The notes under the pieces are model-generated. The model did not search any database, was not told where the DNA came from, and saw only the letters and a program-made list of their open reading frames with translations. Of a stretch of DNA of 7,261 nucleotides, positions 1 through 6,212 are shown one piece after another. Each line of letters begins with the position of its first letter. Position 1 is the first letter of the stretch. The translations under genes were made by a program, and so were the position numbers. Origin of the DNA: Flavobacteriaceae bacterium (GTDB lineage Bacteria; Bacteroidota; Bacteroidia; Flavobacteriales; Flavobacteriaceae); assembly GCA_023141985.1 (NCBI GenBank), contig JAGLKH010000189.1, positions 1 through 7,261 on the forward strand. Reading direction: 5' to 3'.

Positions 1-28
1 CGAGAATAGGTCAATGTAGTGTACAAAG

Positions 29-70
29 AAAATCCGTAATTACTTTATTTTTAAAGTGTTACGGATTTTT
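29..70. terminator. Hairpin terminator of a gene left of the window
   Basis: Positions 29-39 (AAAATCCGTAA) and 59-69 (TTACGGATTTT) are perfect 11-bp inverted arms. Inside them ACTTTA (42-47) pairs with TAAAGT (52-57), giving a long stem with a small bulge and a T-rich loop. The right arm runs into a T tract (66-70) followed by AGTTTT, as expected for a Rho-independent terminator read on the + strand. The A run on the left could also serve minus-strand transcripts. No gene end is visible in positions 1-28, so the gene it serves lies outside the window. Confidence 0.75.
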
Positions 71-434
71 AGTTTTAATATATTTACGATTAATGTACTG
101 TTAAATAATTTAGCTACATAAAACTTCATAGTTTAAGAGGTAACAAAACCCTCAAATTGCACGAAGTAATTCAAACTATTTCAAAAAAAAACAACCCCCG
201 GCTCTTTAACACTCTACCCACCCACACACATAATCTGAATTTATTGTGTATGTACGTATATACGGTAATAAGGGTTTTAATTCTATTAAAAATCCATTAG
301 CTTTGTAGGTGTATATAATGGAATAAACCCATAGGGGAGTTTATCCCTACGTTGTGGGCAATTAACAAACTCGTATTCTTATAATCACTGTATAGTAAAA
401 AATTATAAATATTTATTTAAAATAAGCGCTAAGT
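71..434. other. Non-coding AT-rich intergenic stretch with imperfect palindromes
   Basis: I see no supported gene here. Three imperfect structures stand out: ATAGTTT (128-134) pairing with AAACTAT (173-179) around an inner GAGG/CCTC (137-140 with 150-153); a 31-nt imperfect palindrome at 241-271 with TTATT/AATAA outer arms; and the element at 301-361 listed separately. Positions 183-235 have a marked strand bias (an A run, then C-rich CCCACCCACACACA). No TAnnTTTG promoter octamer and no Shine-Dalgarno sequence was found before the gene starting at 435, so how that gene is expressed is not evident. Confidence 0.6.
301..361. repeat. Palindromic intergenic element ending in ACGTTGTGGGCAATTAA
   Basis: GGAATAAAC (320-328) pairs with GTTTATCCC (339-347) in 8 of 9 positions around a 10-nt loop. 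Using part of the loop, TAGGG (332-336) can instead pair with CCCTA (345-349), so two mutually exclusive folds are possible. The structure is bordered by loosely similar GT-rich strings, CTTTGTAGGTGTAT at 301-314 and ACGTTGTGGGCAATT at 350-364. Only one copy is in this window, so whether it is a dispersed repeat, a recombination site or a regulatory hairpin cannot be decided. Confidence 0.35.
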
Positions 435-1637
435 ATGAAAAACCAAGAGAAAGCCTTTAATAAAGATAGATTTTACGGTGTTGACGACAAGATTTTTGAG
501 CGTATGATCTCGGTGAGACGGGATTTTCATCAGCATCCCGAATTGAGCTTCCAGGAAAAACGTACTTCGGAGGTTATTTGCGCTAATCTGGACAGATTGA
601 AAATTAGCTATCGCCGTGTGGGAAAAACCGGGGTTATAGCGGATTTACCAGGTCGGGAGGGGGTTCCGATAATAGCACTTAGGGCGGATATCGATGCATT
701 ACCGATCATGGAAGAGACAGGACTGCCTTTTTCTTCTATTCATAAGGGGGTTATGCATGCATGTGGTCATGACGGTCACACCGCTATGCTCCTCGGTGTA
801 GCGGAAATGTTTTCAAAAAATAAAGATCTTCCGGCGCCAGTCCGACTCATATTTCAGCCTGCTGAAGAAAAGGGGCCCGGCGCCAAAACTATGATAAAAG
901 CGGGTGCCCTGAAAAACGTGGCCATGATATTCAGCGGACATGTAGATCGGCATTTCCCTACCGGCACACTAGTGGTTACAGAAGGTACGGTAAATGCCTC
1001 TACCGATTACTTCCATATCGAGATATTCGGCAAGAGTGGCCATGCCGCCCAACCTCATGAGGCGGTAGATGCAGTTGTTGTGGGTAGCCTGATGGTAATG
1101 GCCATTCAAACCATCGTCTCACGGGAAATCGATCCGGCTCACCCTGCTGTTATTTCAGTGGGCCAGTTTAAGGCCGGAGAAGTAGCCAATGCCATAGCCG
1201 GCCGGGCGATTCTTGAAGGCACTATCCGTGCCCAGGAAGCCCATGTCCGGAACCATTTTAATAAAGCCTTACGACGGATAGCTAAATCAGTCGGCACGTT
1301 ACACGGGGCAGGCGTTAAGGTAAGAATCCTCACTGGAAATCCCATGCTGGAAAATTCTGCTGAAATGGCAGCTATCGGCCGGGAAGCTGCAATCAATGTC
1401 GTAGGTGAAAAGCAAGTTAGGAAACTCCACCTCGCCAACATGGGAGGAGAAGACTTTGGCTACTATTTGAAAGAAGTGCCTGGATGTTACATCCGCTACG
1501 GAGCCTGCTTATCCGGCAAGATGAATTACCCGGCGCATTCGAGCCGCTTCGACTTTGACGAAAAAGCAATGGCCTGGGGAGCAGCCTGGCTTTGTGAAGT
1601 GGCAAAAGTGGCCGGTAGGGTGGCTGCTGAATCTTAA
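435..1637 (+). CDS. M20-family metallo-amidohydrolase (N-acyl amino acid/hippurate hydrolase type)
   Basis: A cytoplasmic zinc or other two-metal hydrolase that cleaves an N-acyl group from an amino acid or related amide, of the M20D/YxeP/HipO/IAA-conjugate hydrolase group. The 400 residues match the usual 380-400. Visible motifs in order: FHQHPELSFQE (31-41); RADIDALP (83-90); HACGHDGHT (108-116) with the metal ligands Cys110 and His112; the EE pair 144-145 holding the catalytic and metal glutamates; His169 in SGHVDRHFP, where many relatives have LHV-x-P; GKSGHAAQPH (199-208) in the dimerisation lid domain; MGGEDFGYY (336-344); and the last ligand His368 before RFDFDE. All expected ligands are present, so it should be active. 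There is no signal peptide. The 60-nt lines I counted run at 43-58% GC against about 35-37% in the carboxylase genes, which suggests horizontal transfer. It stands alone, with no Shine-Dalgarno sequence, and ends 21 nt before an insertion-sequence-like end. The exact substrate cannot be told from sequence. Confidence 0.93.
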   Translation: MKNQEKAFNKDRFYGVDDKIFERMISVRRDFHQHPELSFQEKRTSEVICANLDRLKISYRRVGKTGVIADLPGREGVPIIALRADIDALPIMEETGLPFSSIHKGVMHACGHDGHTAMLLGVAEMFSKNKDLPAPVRLIFQPAEEKGPGAKTMIKAGALKNVAMIFSGHVDRHFPTGTLVVTEGTVNASTDYFHIEIFGKSGHAAQPHEAVDAVVVGSLMVMAIQTIVSREIDPAHPAVISVGQFKAGEVANAIAGRAILEGTIRAQEAHVRNHFNKALRRIAKSVGTLHGAGVKVRILTGNPMLENSAEMAAIGREAAINVVGEKQVRKLHLANMGGEDFGYYLKEVPGCYIRYGACLSGKMNYPAHSSRFDFDEKAMAWGAAWLCEVAKVAGRVAAES

Positions 1638-1658
1638 AATTCCTTTCGGCTTTTCTTT

Positions 1659-1686
1659 GGTTCTGTCGCATCTTTTAAACTTTGAT
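1659..1686 (-). repeat. 28-bp direct repeat, copy 1 (insertion-sequence-like end)
   Basis: On the + strand it begins GGTTCTGTCGCATCT and ends TTTAAACTTTGAT. It matches 5792-5819 in 27 of 28 positions (T at 1674 versus A in the other copy), in the same orientation. The first 12 bases resemble the terminal inverted repeats of IS6-family elements, which commonly begin GGTTCTGTTGCA, but no transposase domain remains to confirm the family. No inverse-oriented partner end was found in the window. Confidence 0.7.
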
Positions 1687-1742
1687 CGAAGATGCCGGAA
1701 TATTTTTAATTTAAAATATTCCCAACTATTTTCCAACAATAT
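1659..1742 (-). pseudogene. C-terminal relic of a transposase-like gene, copy 1
   Basis: Read on the minus strand, the frame gives a short peptide, ENSWEYFKLKIFRHLRSKF then KRCDRT, reaching the outer edge of the 28-bp repeat. An in-frame TAA immediately upstream (reading 5' to 3' on the minus strand) leaves about 28 codons and no credible start. The relic near 5792 gives KLRYLKSKFNRCDRT in the matching frame; where the two DNAs differ the residues stay similar (R/R, H/Y, L/L, R/K), as expected of diverged protein-coding DNA. The segment also holds a perfect 10-bp palindrome (1697-1706 with 1713-1722) that might serve as a weak terminator for the amidohydrolase gene. The transposase family is not identifiable from so little. 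Confidence 0.45.
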
Positions 1743-1813
1743 TTAAATAAGCCTGAATTATACACGTCTTAAGTTTACAATCCTTAACTTTTAAGTTATT
1801 AATCAGAAAGAAC

Positions 1814-1885
1814 AAAAGAGAGGATTAAGATTAGTATACACGGTGAAGCCAAGACTTCGACAATAATGATAATCCCCTCTCTTTT
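1814..1885. repeat. Long inverted repeat or structured RNA-like element
   Basis: AAAAGAGAGG-ATTA (1814-1827) pairs with TAAT-CC-CCTCTCTTTT (1870-1885), 14 base pairs with a two-base bulge, closing a 42-nt loop that holds a small inner stem (TGAAG 1844-1848 with CTTCG 1855-1859). It begins five bases after the stop codon of the minus-strand relic at 1890-2075. On that strand the right-hand arm ends in TTTT and is followed by GTTCTTTC, so it may be the old transcription terminator of that gene. The large loop is atypical for a simple terminator, and a small structured RNA or a mobile-element end is also possible. It lacks T-arm and acceptor features of a tRNA. Confidence 0.45.
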
Positions 1886-1889
1886 CTAC

Positions 1890-2075
1890 CTAAATTTCGT
1901 TCAGTTCTTTGAGTATTTTAAACTCGTTTTTAAGTTGTTGAAAGTAAAGTAGACCGTTCCTTCCATTAATACGAAAAGTGTTCTGTGATACTGGAATAAG
2001 TTTTGTTCTACCACCCATTGTGAGTGTATCTTCTGCAATTGTTAAATTAAGAGTTCTATTAAATTCTACTAGATT
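1890..2075 (-). pseudogene. C-terminal remnant of an unidentified protein
   Basis: The minus-strand frame is open for 61 codons from just after a TAA (2078-2076) to a TAG at 1892-1890. The peptide has the look of a genuine protein end, with segments such as LTIAEDTLTMGGRT, KLIPVSQNTFRINGRNG and a charged tail FQQLKNEFKILKELNEI. The only ATG lies in the middle (MGGRT), so no full gene exists. The alternating pattern of short beta-strand-like stretches recalls the lipocalin-like C-terminal domains that follow some serine-hydrolase (beta-lactamase-fold) proteins of Bacteroidota, but that is only an impression. The reading frame is cut at the hairpin 2066-2090. It probably marks where DNA was lost when the region was rearranged. 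Confidence 0.5.
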
Positions 2076-2098
2076 TTAGAAACCTAGTAGGATTTTTT
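2066..2098. terminator. Hairpin terminator downstream of the carboxylase operon
   Basis: CTACTAG (2066-2072) pairs with CTAGTAG (2084-2090), continued after one mismatch by TTT (2074-2076) with AAA (2080-2082) around a three-base loop. A run of six T (2093-2098) follows on the + strand. On the minus strand the stem is followed by AATTTAATAG, so it may act in both directions, closing the operon that ends at 2154 and blocking + strand read-through towards it. A second weak stem, CAAGGTTT (2121-2128) with AAATCTTG (2132-2139), lies between the operon stop codon and this hairpin. Confidence 0.55.
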
Positions 2099-2153
2099 AA
2101 TTAGAAACACATTAGACCTACAAGGTTTCAAAAATCTTGCATGTCTTTTTATT

Positions 2154-3695
2154 TTACAAAGGAATATTCCCGTGTTTACGTTTAGGCCTATCCACTACTT
2201 TTCCTTCCAGCATTTGGAAAGCTTTTATTAATTTTCTTCGAGTGTTTTTTGGATAAATAACTTCATCTATAAAACCTCGTCTTGCTGCTCTGTAAGGATC
2301 TGCAAATTTATGAGCATATTCTTCCTCTTTTTCCTTCCATTTTTCTTCTGGATTTTCAGCAGCAGCTATTTCTTTACTAAAAATAATTTCAGCAGCACCC
2401 TTTGCTCCCATTACTGCAATTTCAGCAGTTGGCCAAGCAAAATTAAAATCGGCTCCAATGTGCTTTGAATTCATAACATCATACGCTCCACCATAAGCTT
2501 TTCGAGTAATAACAGTAACTTTTGGCACAGTTGCTTCACTTAAAGCGTATAATAGTTTTGCGCCATTGGTGATAATTCCATTCCATTCTTGATCGGTTCC
2601 CGGAAGGAATCCTGGAACGTCAACTAACACTAATAATGGAATATTAAAACTGTCGCAGAATCGTGTAAAACGAGCTCCTTTTACCGAACTATCTACATCT
2701 AAACAACCTGCTAAAAACATAGGTTGATTCGCAACGATACCTATACTTCTTCCAGCAATTCTTGCAAAACCTACGATGATGTTTTTAGCAAAATCTTTAT
2801 GGATTTCAAAAAAGGAATCTTTATCTATAATTCCATCAATTACCTCATGCATATCGTAAGGTACTGTAGAGCTTTCAGGAATGATATCCTTTATTTCCTC
2901 TCTTAACTCATCTTTAATGATAAAAGGTAGCATTTTGGTTTTTTCCTTATTATTCTGAGGTAAATAGGAAAGTAACTTTTTAACATCGTCCAAACAAAGA
3001 ATATCATTGGGTGAGGTTACATGAGTTACACCAGACTTCGTGGAATGCGTACTTGCTCCACCTAATTCCTCTGCTGTCACCACCTCATTAGTAACCGTTT
3101 TTACAACATTGGGACCAGTTACAAACATATAACTGGTTTCTTCAACCATTAAAGTGAAATCTGTTATCGCAGGAGAATAAACAGCTCCACCAGCACAAGG
3201 CCCCATTATTGCAGAAAGTTGAGGAATTACACCTGAAGCCAAAACATTTCTATGAAAAATATCTGCATAACCTCCTAATGATTTTACACCATCTTGGATT
3301 CTAGCACCTCCTGAATCATTTAATCCAATAATCGGCGCACCCACTTTTACTGCAAGATCCATTACTTTACAAATTTTCTCTGCGTGAGTTTCGGATAAAG
3401 CCCCTCCAAAAACAGTAAAATCTTGAGCAAACACATAAACCAATCTTCCATTAATAGTCCCATATCCTGTCACTACACCATCGCCATAGAATTGTTGGTC
3501 TTCCATTCCAAACTCTGTGGTTCTATGGGTTACTAAAACTCCCATTTCTTCAAAAGAGTTTTCATCTAACAGATATTCAATACGCTCACGAGCGGTTAAT
3601 TTTTTCTTGGAATGTTGCTTTTCAATTCTTACTTCTCCTCCTCCTAAATGTGCTAATGCAACTCTTTTATCTAATTTTTCTATTATATTATCCAT
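2154..3695 (-). CDS. pccB: Acyl-CoA carboxylase carboxyltransferase (beta) subunit, propionyl-CoA type
   Basis: Transfers CO2 from carboxybiotin to an acyl-CoA; cytoplasmic and probably hexameric with the two upstream partners. The 513 residues equal the usual length of PccB/MmdA-type subunits, which carry both carboxyltransferase halves in one chain, unlike the split AccA/AccD of fatty acid synthesis. The N-terminal half has SGGARIQDG (128-136) and [12 protein letters not shown] (165-176), oxyanion and acyl-CoA site elements. The C-terminal half has [10 protein letters not shown] (361-370), [10 protein letters not shown] (399-408) and [12 protein letters not shown] (420-431). Asp406 in GGAYDVM corresponds to the residue linked to propionyl-CoA preference in actinobacterial PccB/AccD5 enzymes, so propionyl-CoA is the favoured substrate by inference. 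The C-terminus HGNIPL is typical. It is the last gene of the operon, starting 3 nt after the biotin carboxylase stop. Methylmalonyl-CoA decarboxylase alpha is the main alternative, but the adjacent biotin carboxylase speaks against it. Confidence 0.93.
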   Translation of the reverse strand: MDNIIEKLDKRVALAHLGGGEVRIEKQHSKKKLTARERIEYLLDENSFEEMGVLVTHRTTEFGMEDQQFYGDGVVTGYGTINGRLVYVFAQDFTVFGGALSETHAEKICKVMDLAVKVGAPIIGLNDSGGARIQDGVKSLGGYADIFHRNVLASGVIPQLSAIMGPCAGGAVYSPAITDFTLMVEETSYMFVTGPNVVKTVTNEVVTAEELGGASTHSTKSGVTHVTSPNDILCLDDVKKLLSYLPQNNKEKTKMLPFIIKDELREEIKDIIPESSTVPYDMHEVIDGIIDKDSFFEIHKDFAKNIIVGFARIAGRSIGIVANQPMFLAGCLDVDSSVKGARFTRFCDSFNIPLLVLVDVPGFLPGTDQEWNGIITNGAKLLYALSEATVPKVTVITRKAYGGAYDVMNSKHIGADFNFAWPTAEIAVMGAKGAAEIIFSKEIAAAENPEEKWKEKEEEYAHKFADPYRAARRGFIDEVIYPKNTRRKLIKAFQMLEGKVVDRPKRKHGNIPL

Positions 3696-3698
3696 AAC

Positions 3699-5141
3699 TT
3701 ATTCTGTAATTACTTGTAACCTTTTTTTATCTTCTAAATATTGTTTAATTGCAATAAGTGAAGCAATTCTAGCTTCTTTTTTAGCGGTTTCTTCTAAAGC
3801 CTCTGGCGAATAATAATTCTTTACAAAATGCGTGTTGAAATTTCCAGAGGTAAAAGCTTCATGTTCGCAAACAAATTTCCCGAAAGGCAAAGTAGTTTCT
3901 ACTCCAACTACTTTATAATTGTTAATTGCTTTAATCATTAACTGTATAGCTTCATTTCGGGTCTTCCCGTAGGTTACTAATTTAGACAACATGGGATCGT
4001 AAAAAATAGGAATATCCTGCCCTTCTTCAAAACCATTATCCACTCTAATATTATTCCCAATGGGTAATTGATACACTTCTAAATTACCTACACTTGGTGA
4101 AAAATTATTTAATGGATCTTCCGCATAAACTCTTAGTTCTACAGCATGACCTTTAATTTTTAAGTCTTCTTGTTTTATAGAAAGTTTCTCTCCTCGTGCA
4201 ATTCTAATTTGCAATTCAACTAAATCTAAACCAGTGATAAATTCAGTAACTGGGTGCTCTACTTGTAGCCTGGTATTCATTTCCAGGAAATAGAAATTCA
4301 TTTTATCATCAACTAAAAACTCAACGGTTCCTGCTCCTAAATAATCACAAGACTTTGCAACATCTACTGCTGCTTCTCCCATTTTCTTTCTAAGTTCTGG
4401 AGTTAAAATAGAGGAAGGTGCTTCTTCCATTACTTTTTGATGGCGTCTTTGAATACTACATTCTCTTTCAAATAACGACAAGGTATTTCCGAAACTATCT
4501 GCCATAATCTGAATTTCAATATGTCTTGGTGAAGAAATATATTTTTCAATAAAAACAGCCCCATTCCCAAAGGAAGCAGTGGCTTCACTAACCGCATGAT
4601 TCATTTCTTTTTCAAAATCTTCCTCTTTTTCAACAACTCGCATTCCTTTTCCTCCACCACCGGCTGAAGCCTTGATTAATATAGGGTAACCTATTTCTTC
4701 TGCCATTGATTTGGCTTCAGACACTTCGGTTATTGCTTTATCAAAACCAGGAACCATTGGAATATCATAAGATTTAACTGCATCTTTTGCAGCTAGTTTA
4801 TCACCCATTGTTCTTATAGATTGCGATTTTGGTCCTATAAAAATAATTCCGTTTTTTTCTACTTCTTCTGCAAAATCTGCATTTTCACTTAGAAATCCGT
4901 AACCTGGATGTATACCATCTACGTGAAGGTTTTTCGCAACTTTAATAATTTCTGAACCTAATAAATAGGACTGGTTAGAAGGCGGTTCCCCAATACAAAC
5001 TGCTTCGTCTGCATATTTAACGTGAAGTGAATTACGGTCAATGGTGGAATAAACCGCTACTGTTTTAATTCCCATTTTTCGTGCTGTTTGCATTACTCTA
5101 ATGGCTATTTCTCCTCTATTTGCTATTAATATTTTCTTCAT
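3699..5141 (-). CDS. accC: Biotin carboxylase subunit of acyl-CoA carboxylase
   Basis: ATP-dependent carboxylation of carrier-bound biotin with bicarbonate, the first half-reaction of the complex. The order is that of the family: N-terminal domain from MKKILIANRGEIAIRV (1-16) with HPGYGFLSEN (78-87); ATP-grasp domain with the glycine-rich GGGGKGM (161-167), ERECSIQRRHQK (225-236), and EMNTRLQVEHPVTE (287-300), which holds the metal-binding glutamate and catalytic arginine; then the C-terminal domain (SPSVGNLEVYQLP 348-360, YDPMLSKLV 381-389). The 480 residues are slightly above the 445-450 of E. coli AccC. The excess is a helical, charged tail after about residue 445 with no biotin domain, so this is a split form of a propionyl-CoA carboxylase alpha chain. 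It starts 5 nt after the stop of the carrier gene and ends 3 nt before the transferase, indicating translational coupling. Confidence 0.95.
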   Translation of the reverse strand: MKKILIANRGEIAIRVMQTARKMGIKTVAVYSTIDRNSLHVKYADEAVCIGEPPSNQSYLLGSEIIKVAKNLHVDGIHPGYGFLSENADFAEEVEKNGIIFIGPKSQSIRTMGDKLAAKDAVKSYDIPMVPGFDKAITEVSEAKSMAEEIGYPILIKASAGGGGKGMRVVEKEEDFEKEMNHAVSEATASFGNGAVFIEKYISSPRHIEIQIMADSFGNTLSLFERECSIQRRHQKVMEEAPSSILTPELRKKMGEAAVDVAKSCDYLGAGTVEFLVDDKMNFYFLEMNTRLQVEHPVTEFITGLDLVELQIRIARGEKLSIKQEDLKIKGHAVELRVYAEDPLNNFSPSVGNLEVYQLPIGNNIRVDNGFEEGQDIPIFYDPMLSKLVTYGKTRNEAIQLMIKAINNYKVVGVETTLPFGKFVCEHEAFTSGNFNTHFVKNYYSPEALEETAKKEARIASLIAIKQYLEDKKRLQVITE

Positions 5142-5146
5142 GATTC

Positions 5147-5632
5147 TTATTCAAATTCAATTAATAATTGCCCTTTTTCTACGGTTTCTCCGCTAGAAAC
5201 TGATATGGTTTTTACAACGCCATTACTTGGAGAAACAAGAGTACTCTCCATCTTCATCGCTTCTAACACTAGCAATGCATCGTCTTCTGAAACTTCCTGA
5301 CCCACTTCCACATTTATACCTAATACCACTCCAGGCATAGGAGCTTTAATCTGTTTTACATTTTTGGAAGATCCTGTAGAGAATCCCATGTTTTTAATAA
5401 GTTGATCTAATTGATTTTCAACAAAAACATTATAAACAGAACCATTAACCTTAACAACATAAGTTCTTTTATTAAAGTTAGCATCTATTATTTCCCCTTG
5501 AAAAGATTGATAGTCCTCTAGTAAATGATATTTCATTTCTTTTATTTTTACAACATCCAGAGAATGAACATCTTCATTTGGAATGTCAAATTCCCATTTA
5601 GAATTAACTTTTACTTTAAAACTATTTTTCAT
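5147..5632 (-). CDS. Biotin carboxyl carrier protein of acyl-CoA carboxylase
   Basis: Carries the biotin arm between the two active sites of the complex. The 161 residues have two parts. Residues 1 to about 85 are strand-rich (FKVKVNSKWEFDI, YVVKVNGSVYNVFVENQ) and resemble the region that, in fused propionyl-CoA carboxylase alpha chains, lies between the biotin carboxylase and biotin domains and holds the complex together. Residues 95-161 are a biotinyl domain with APMPG (97-101) and EAMKM (124-128), Lys127 being the biotinylation site. The linker is short and polar (STGSSKN), without the Pro/Ala-rich stretch of E. coli AccB. It is the first gene of the operon. The start at 5632 is favoured by the A-rich leader (AAATAAATAACCG) normal in this group. 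The gene symbol is left blank because the protein is not a close AccB. Confidence 0.93.
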   Translation of the reverse strand: MKNSFKVKVNSKWEFDIPNEDVHSLDVVKIKEMKYHLLEDYQSFQGEIIDANFNKRTYVVKVNGSVYNVFVENQLDQLIKNMGFSTGSSKNVKQIKAPMPGVVLGINVEVGQEVSEDDALLVLEAMKMESTLVSPSNGVVKTISVSSGETVEKGQLLIEFE

Positions 5633-5713
5633 CGGTTATTTATTTAGTGAAATTCGACCATTTAATATGCAAAGGTTTGTCTTTTTTTATTCTAAAAAAC
5701 TGACATTCATCAT

Positions 5714-5721
5714 CAAAATTA
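5714..5721 (-). promoter_or_regulatory. Candidate -7 promoter element of the carboxylase operon
   Basis: On the minus strand the octamer is TAATTTTG, a full match to the Bacteroidota -7 consensus TAnnTTTG. It would place the transcript start near 5708 and leave a leader of about 75 nt before the carrier gene. No good TTTG -33 element lies at the usual 19-23 bp spacing, and in such AT-rich DNA the octamer may occur by chance. A weaker near-match, AACCTTTG, lies at 5677-5670 on the same strand. Confidence 0.4.
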
Positions 5722-5791
5722 TAAAAACATTATTATTTTTCTTAATGAAATTAATAGTAAAGAAACAAAAAAATCCAGTTCCCTTTTTTTC

Positions 5792-5819
5792 GGTTCTGTC
5801 GCATCTATTAAACTTTGAT
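5792..5819 (-). repeat. 28-bp direct repeat, copy 2 (insertion-sequence-like end)
   Basis: Same sequence and orientation as 1659-1686 with a single difference (GGTTCTGTCGCATCT, then A, then TTAAACTTTGAT). The outer flanks share only T-richness, so the sharp boundary at GG (5792) looks like an element terminus, with the element interior to the right. Together with copy 1 it brackets the scar region and the whole carboxylase operon. Confidence 0.7.
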
Positions 5820-5889
5820 TTAAGGTATCTTAGTTTATTATTATGCAGCCAAGTTAAGGCTTTAAACAATCTTGCGGTTTGAACAGGAC
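5792..5889 (-). pseudogene. C-terminal relic of a transposase-like gene, copy 2
   Basis: On the minus strand a frame containing SSPVQTARLFKALTWLHNN, then KLRYLKSKF and NRCDRT, runs into the 28-bp repeat and beyond it, as in copy 1. An in-frame TAA cuts it off upstream near 5909. It has no convincing start codon and overlaps the end region of the 38-codon frame at 5896-6012 in a different phase. The conserved tail R-[HY]-L-[RK]-SKF-x-RCDRT is shared with copy 1. The most economical reading is an insertion sequence that has lost most of its interior by deletion. Confidence 0.4.
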
Positions 5890-5895
5890 TCGAAT

Positions 5896-6012
5896 CTAAA
5901 CTCCTTTTTTAGAATATGGTTTTTTACCTAACTTTTCAAACAAATTTATTATTTGGTTCGAAAACAGGTCAATCAGGTGTACTTTACGAATATATCTGAA
6001 AAATTTATTCAT
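5896..6012 (-). pseudogene. Truncated 38-codon reading frame, possible N-terminus of the lost transposase
   Basis: ATG at 6012-6010 opens a frame of 38 codons: MNKFFRYIRKVHLIDL, then FSNQIINLFEKL, then GKKPYSKKGV, ending at TAG (5898-5896). It is basic and amphipathic and looks like a protein beginning rather than random sequence, but I do not recognise a family. It lies just inside the transposase-like end at 5792 on the same strand in a different phase, so a start and an end joined by internal deletion or frameshift is plausible. It could instead be an unrelated small protein; no good promoter or ribosome binding site supports that. Confidence 0.3.
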
Positions 6013-6048
6013 TGTTTAGATGGTTGGTCATAATGATGGCTAATGAGT

Positions 6049-6078
6049 GTATATAAAACGTTTTAATGCTTTATATAC
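6049..6078. repeat. AT-rich palindrome upstream of the helicase gene
   Basis: GTATATAAA (6049-6057) and TTTATATAC (6070-6078) are perfect 9-bp arms around a 12-base loop. A short CGAA-G-TTCG stem (6088-6096) and a run of seven T (6099-6105) follow, so the whole may terminate + strand transcripts before the helicase promoter. It could alternatively be part of the decayed insertion element. No other copy occurs in the window. Confidence 0.4.
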
Positions 6079-6149
6079 GATATTAAACGAAGTTCGCCTT
6101 TTTTTATCACAAAGTCAAACAAAATCAAGGACATGGAGTAAATTAGACT

Positions 6150-6157
6150 TAACTTTG
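6150..6157 (+). promoter_or_regulatory. Candidate -7 promoter element of the helicase gene
   Basis: TAACTTTG is an exact match to the Bacteroidota consensus TAnnTTTG. Transcription would begin near 6163 and give a leader of about 50 nt before the ATG at 6213. No TTTG -33 element is visible at the usual distance. Position and orientation fit the next gene well. Confidence 0.55.
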
Positions 6158-6212
6158 CAGCTTAATAAAAAATGGCGCTATAAATAAGAATGTCATTTGC
6201 ACAATCACTTAT

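Noticed and set aside
183..235. A-run and C-rich tract as a possible origin or simple repeat
   Set aside because: Too short and irregular. There are no direct iterons, DnaA-box series or CRISPR-like spacing.
301..370. Possible integron attC site
   Set aside because: Neither border fits the GTTRRRY/RYYYAAC core exactly and no integrase gene is in the window. It is kept only as an unassigned palindromic element.
1139..1441. A 100-codon minus-strand frame inside the amidohydrolase gene
   Set aside because: It is a shadow of the higher-GC coding strand. The + strand protein has all M20 motifs, and the minus-strand product shows no domain-like pattern.
3517..3813. A 98-codon + strand frame across the junction of the transferase and biotin carboxylase genes
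   Set aside because: It is antisense to two clearly coding, overlapping-spaced genes, and its translation is low-complexity (Ser/Phe/Leu-rich) as expected of a shadow.
5881..5900. GGACTCGAATCT resembling the T-arm of a minus-strand tRNA gene
   Set aside because: The bases around it do not form a T-stem, and no anticodon, D-arm or acceptor stem can be placed at the right distances.
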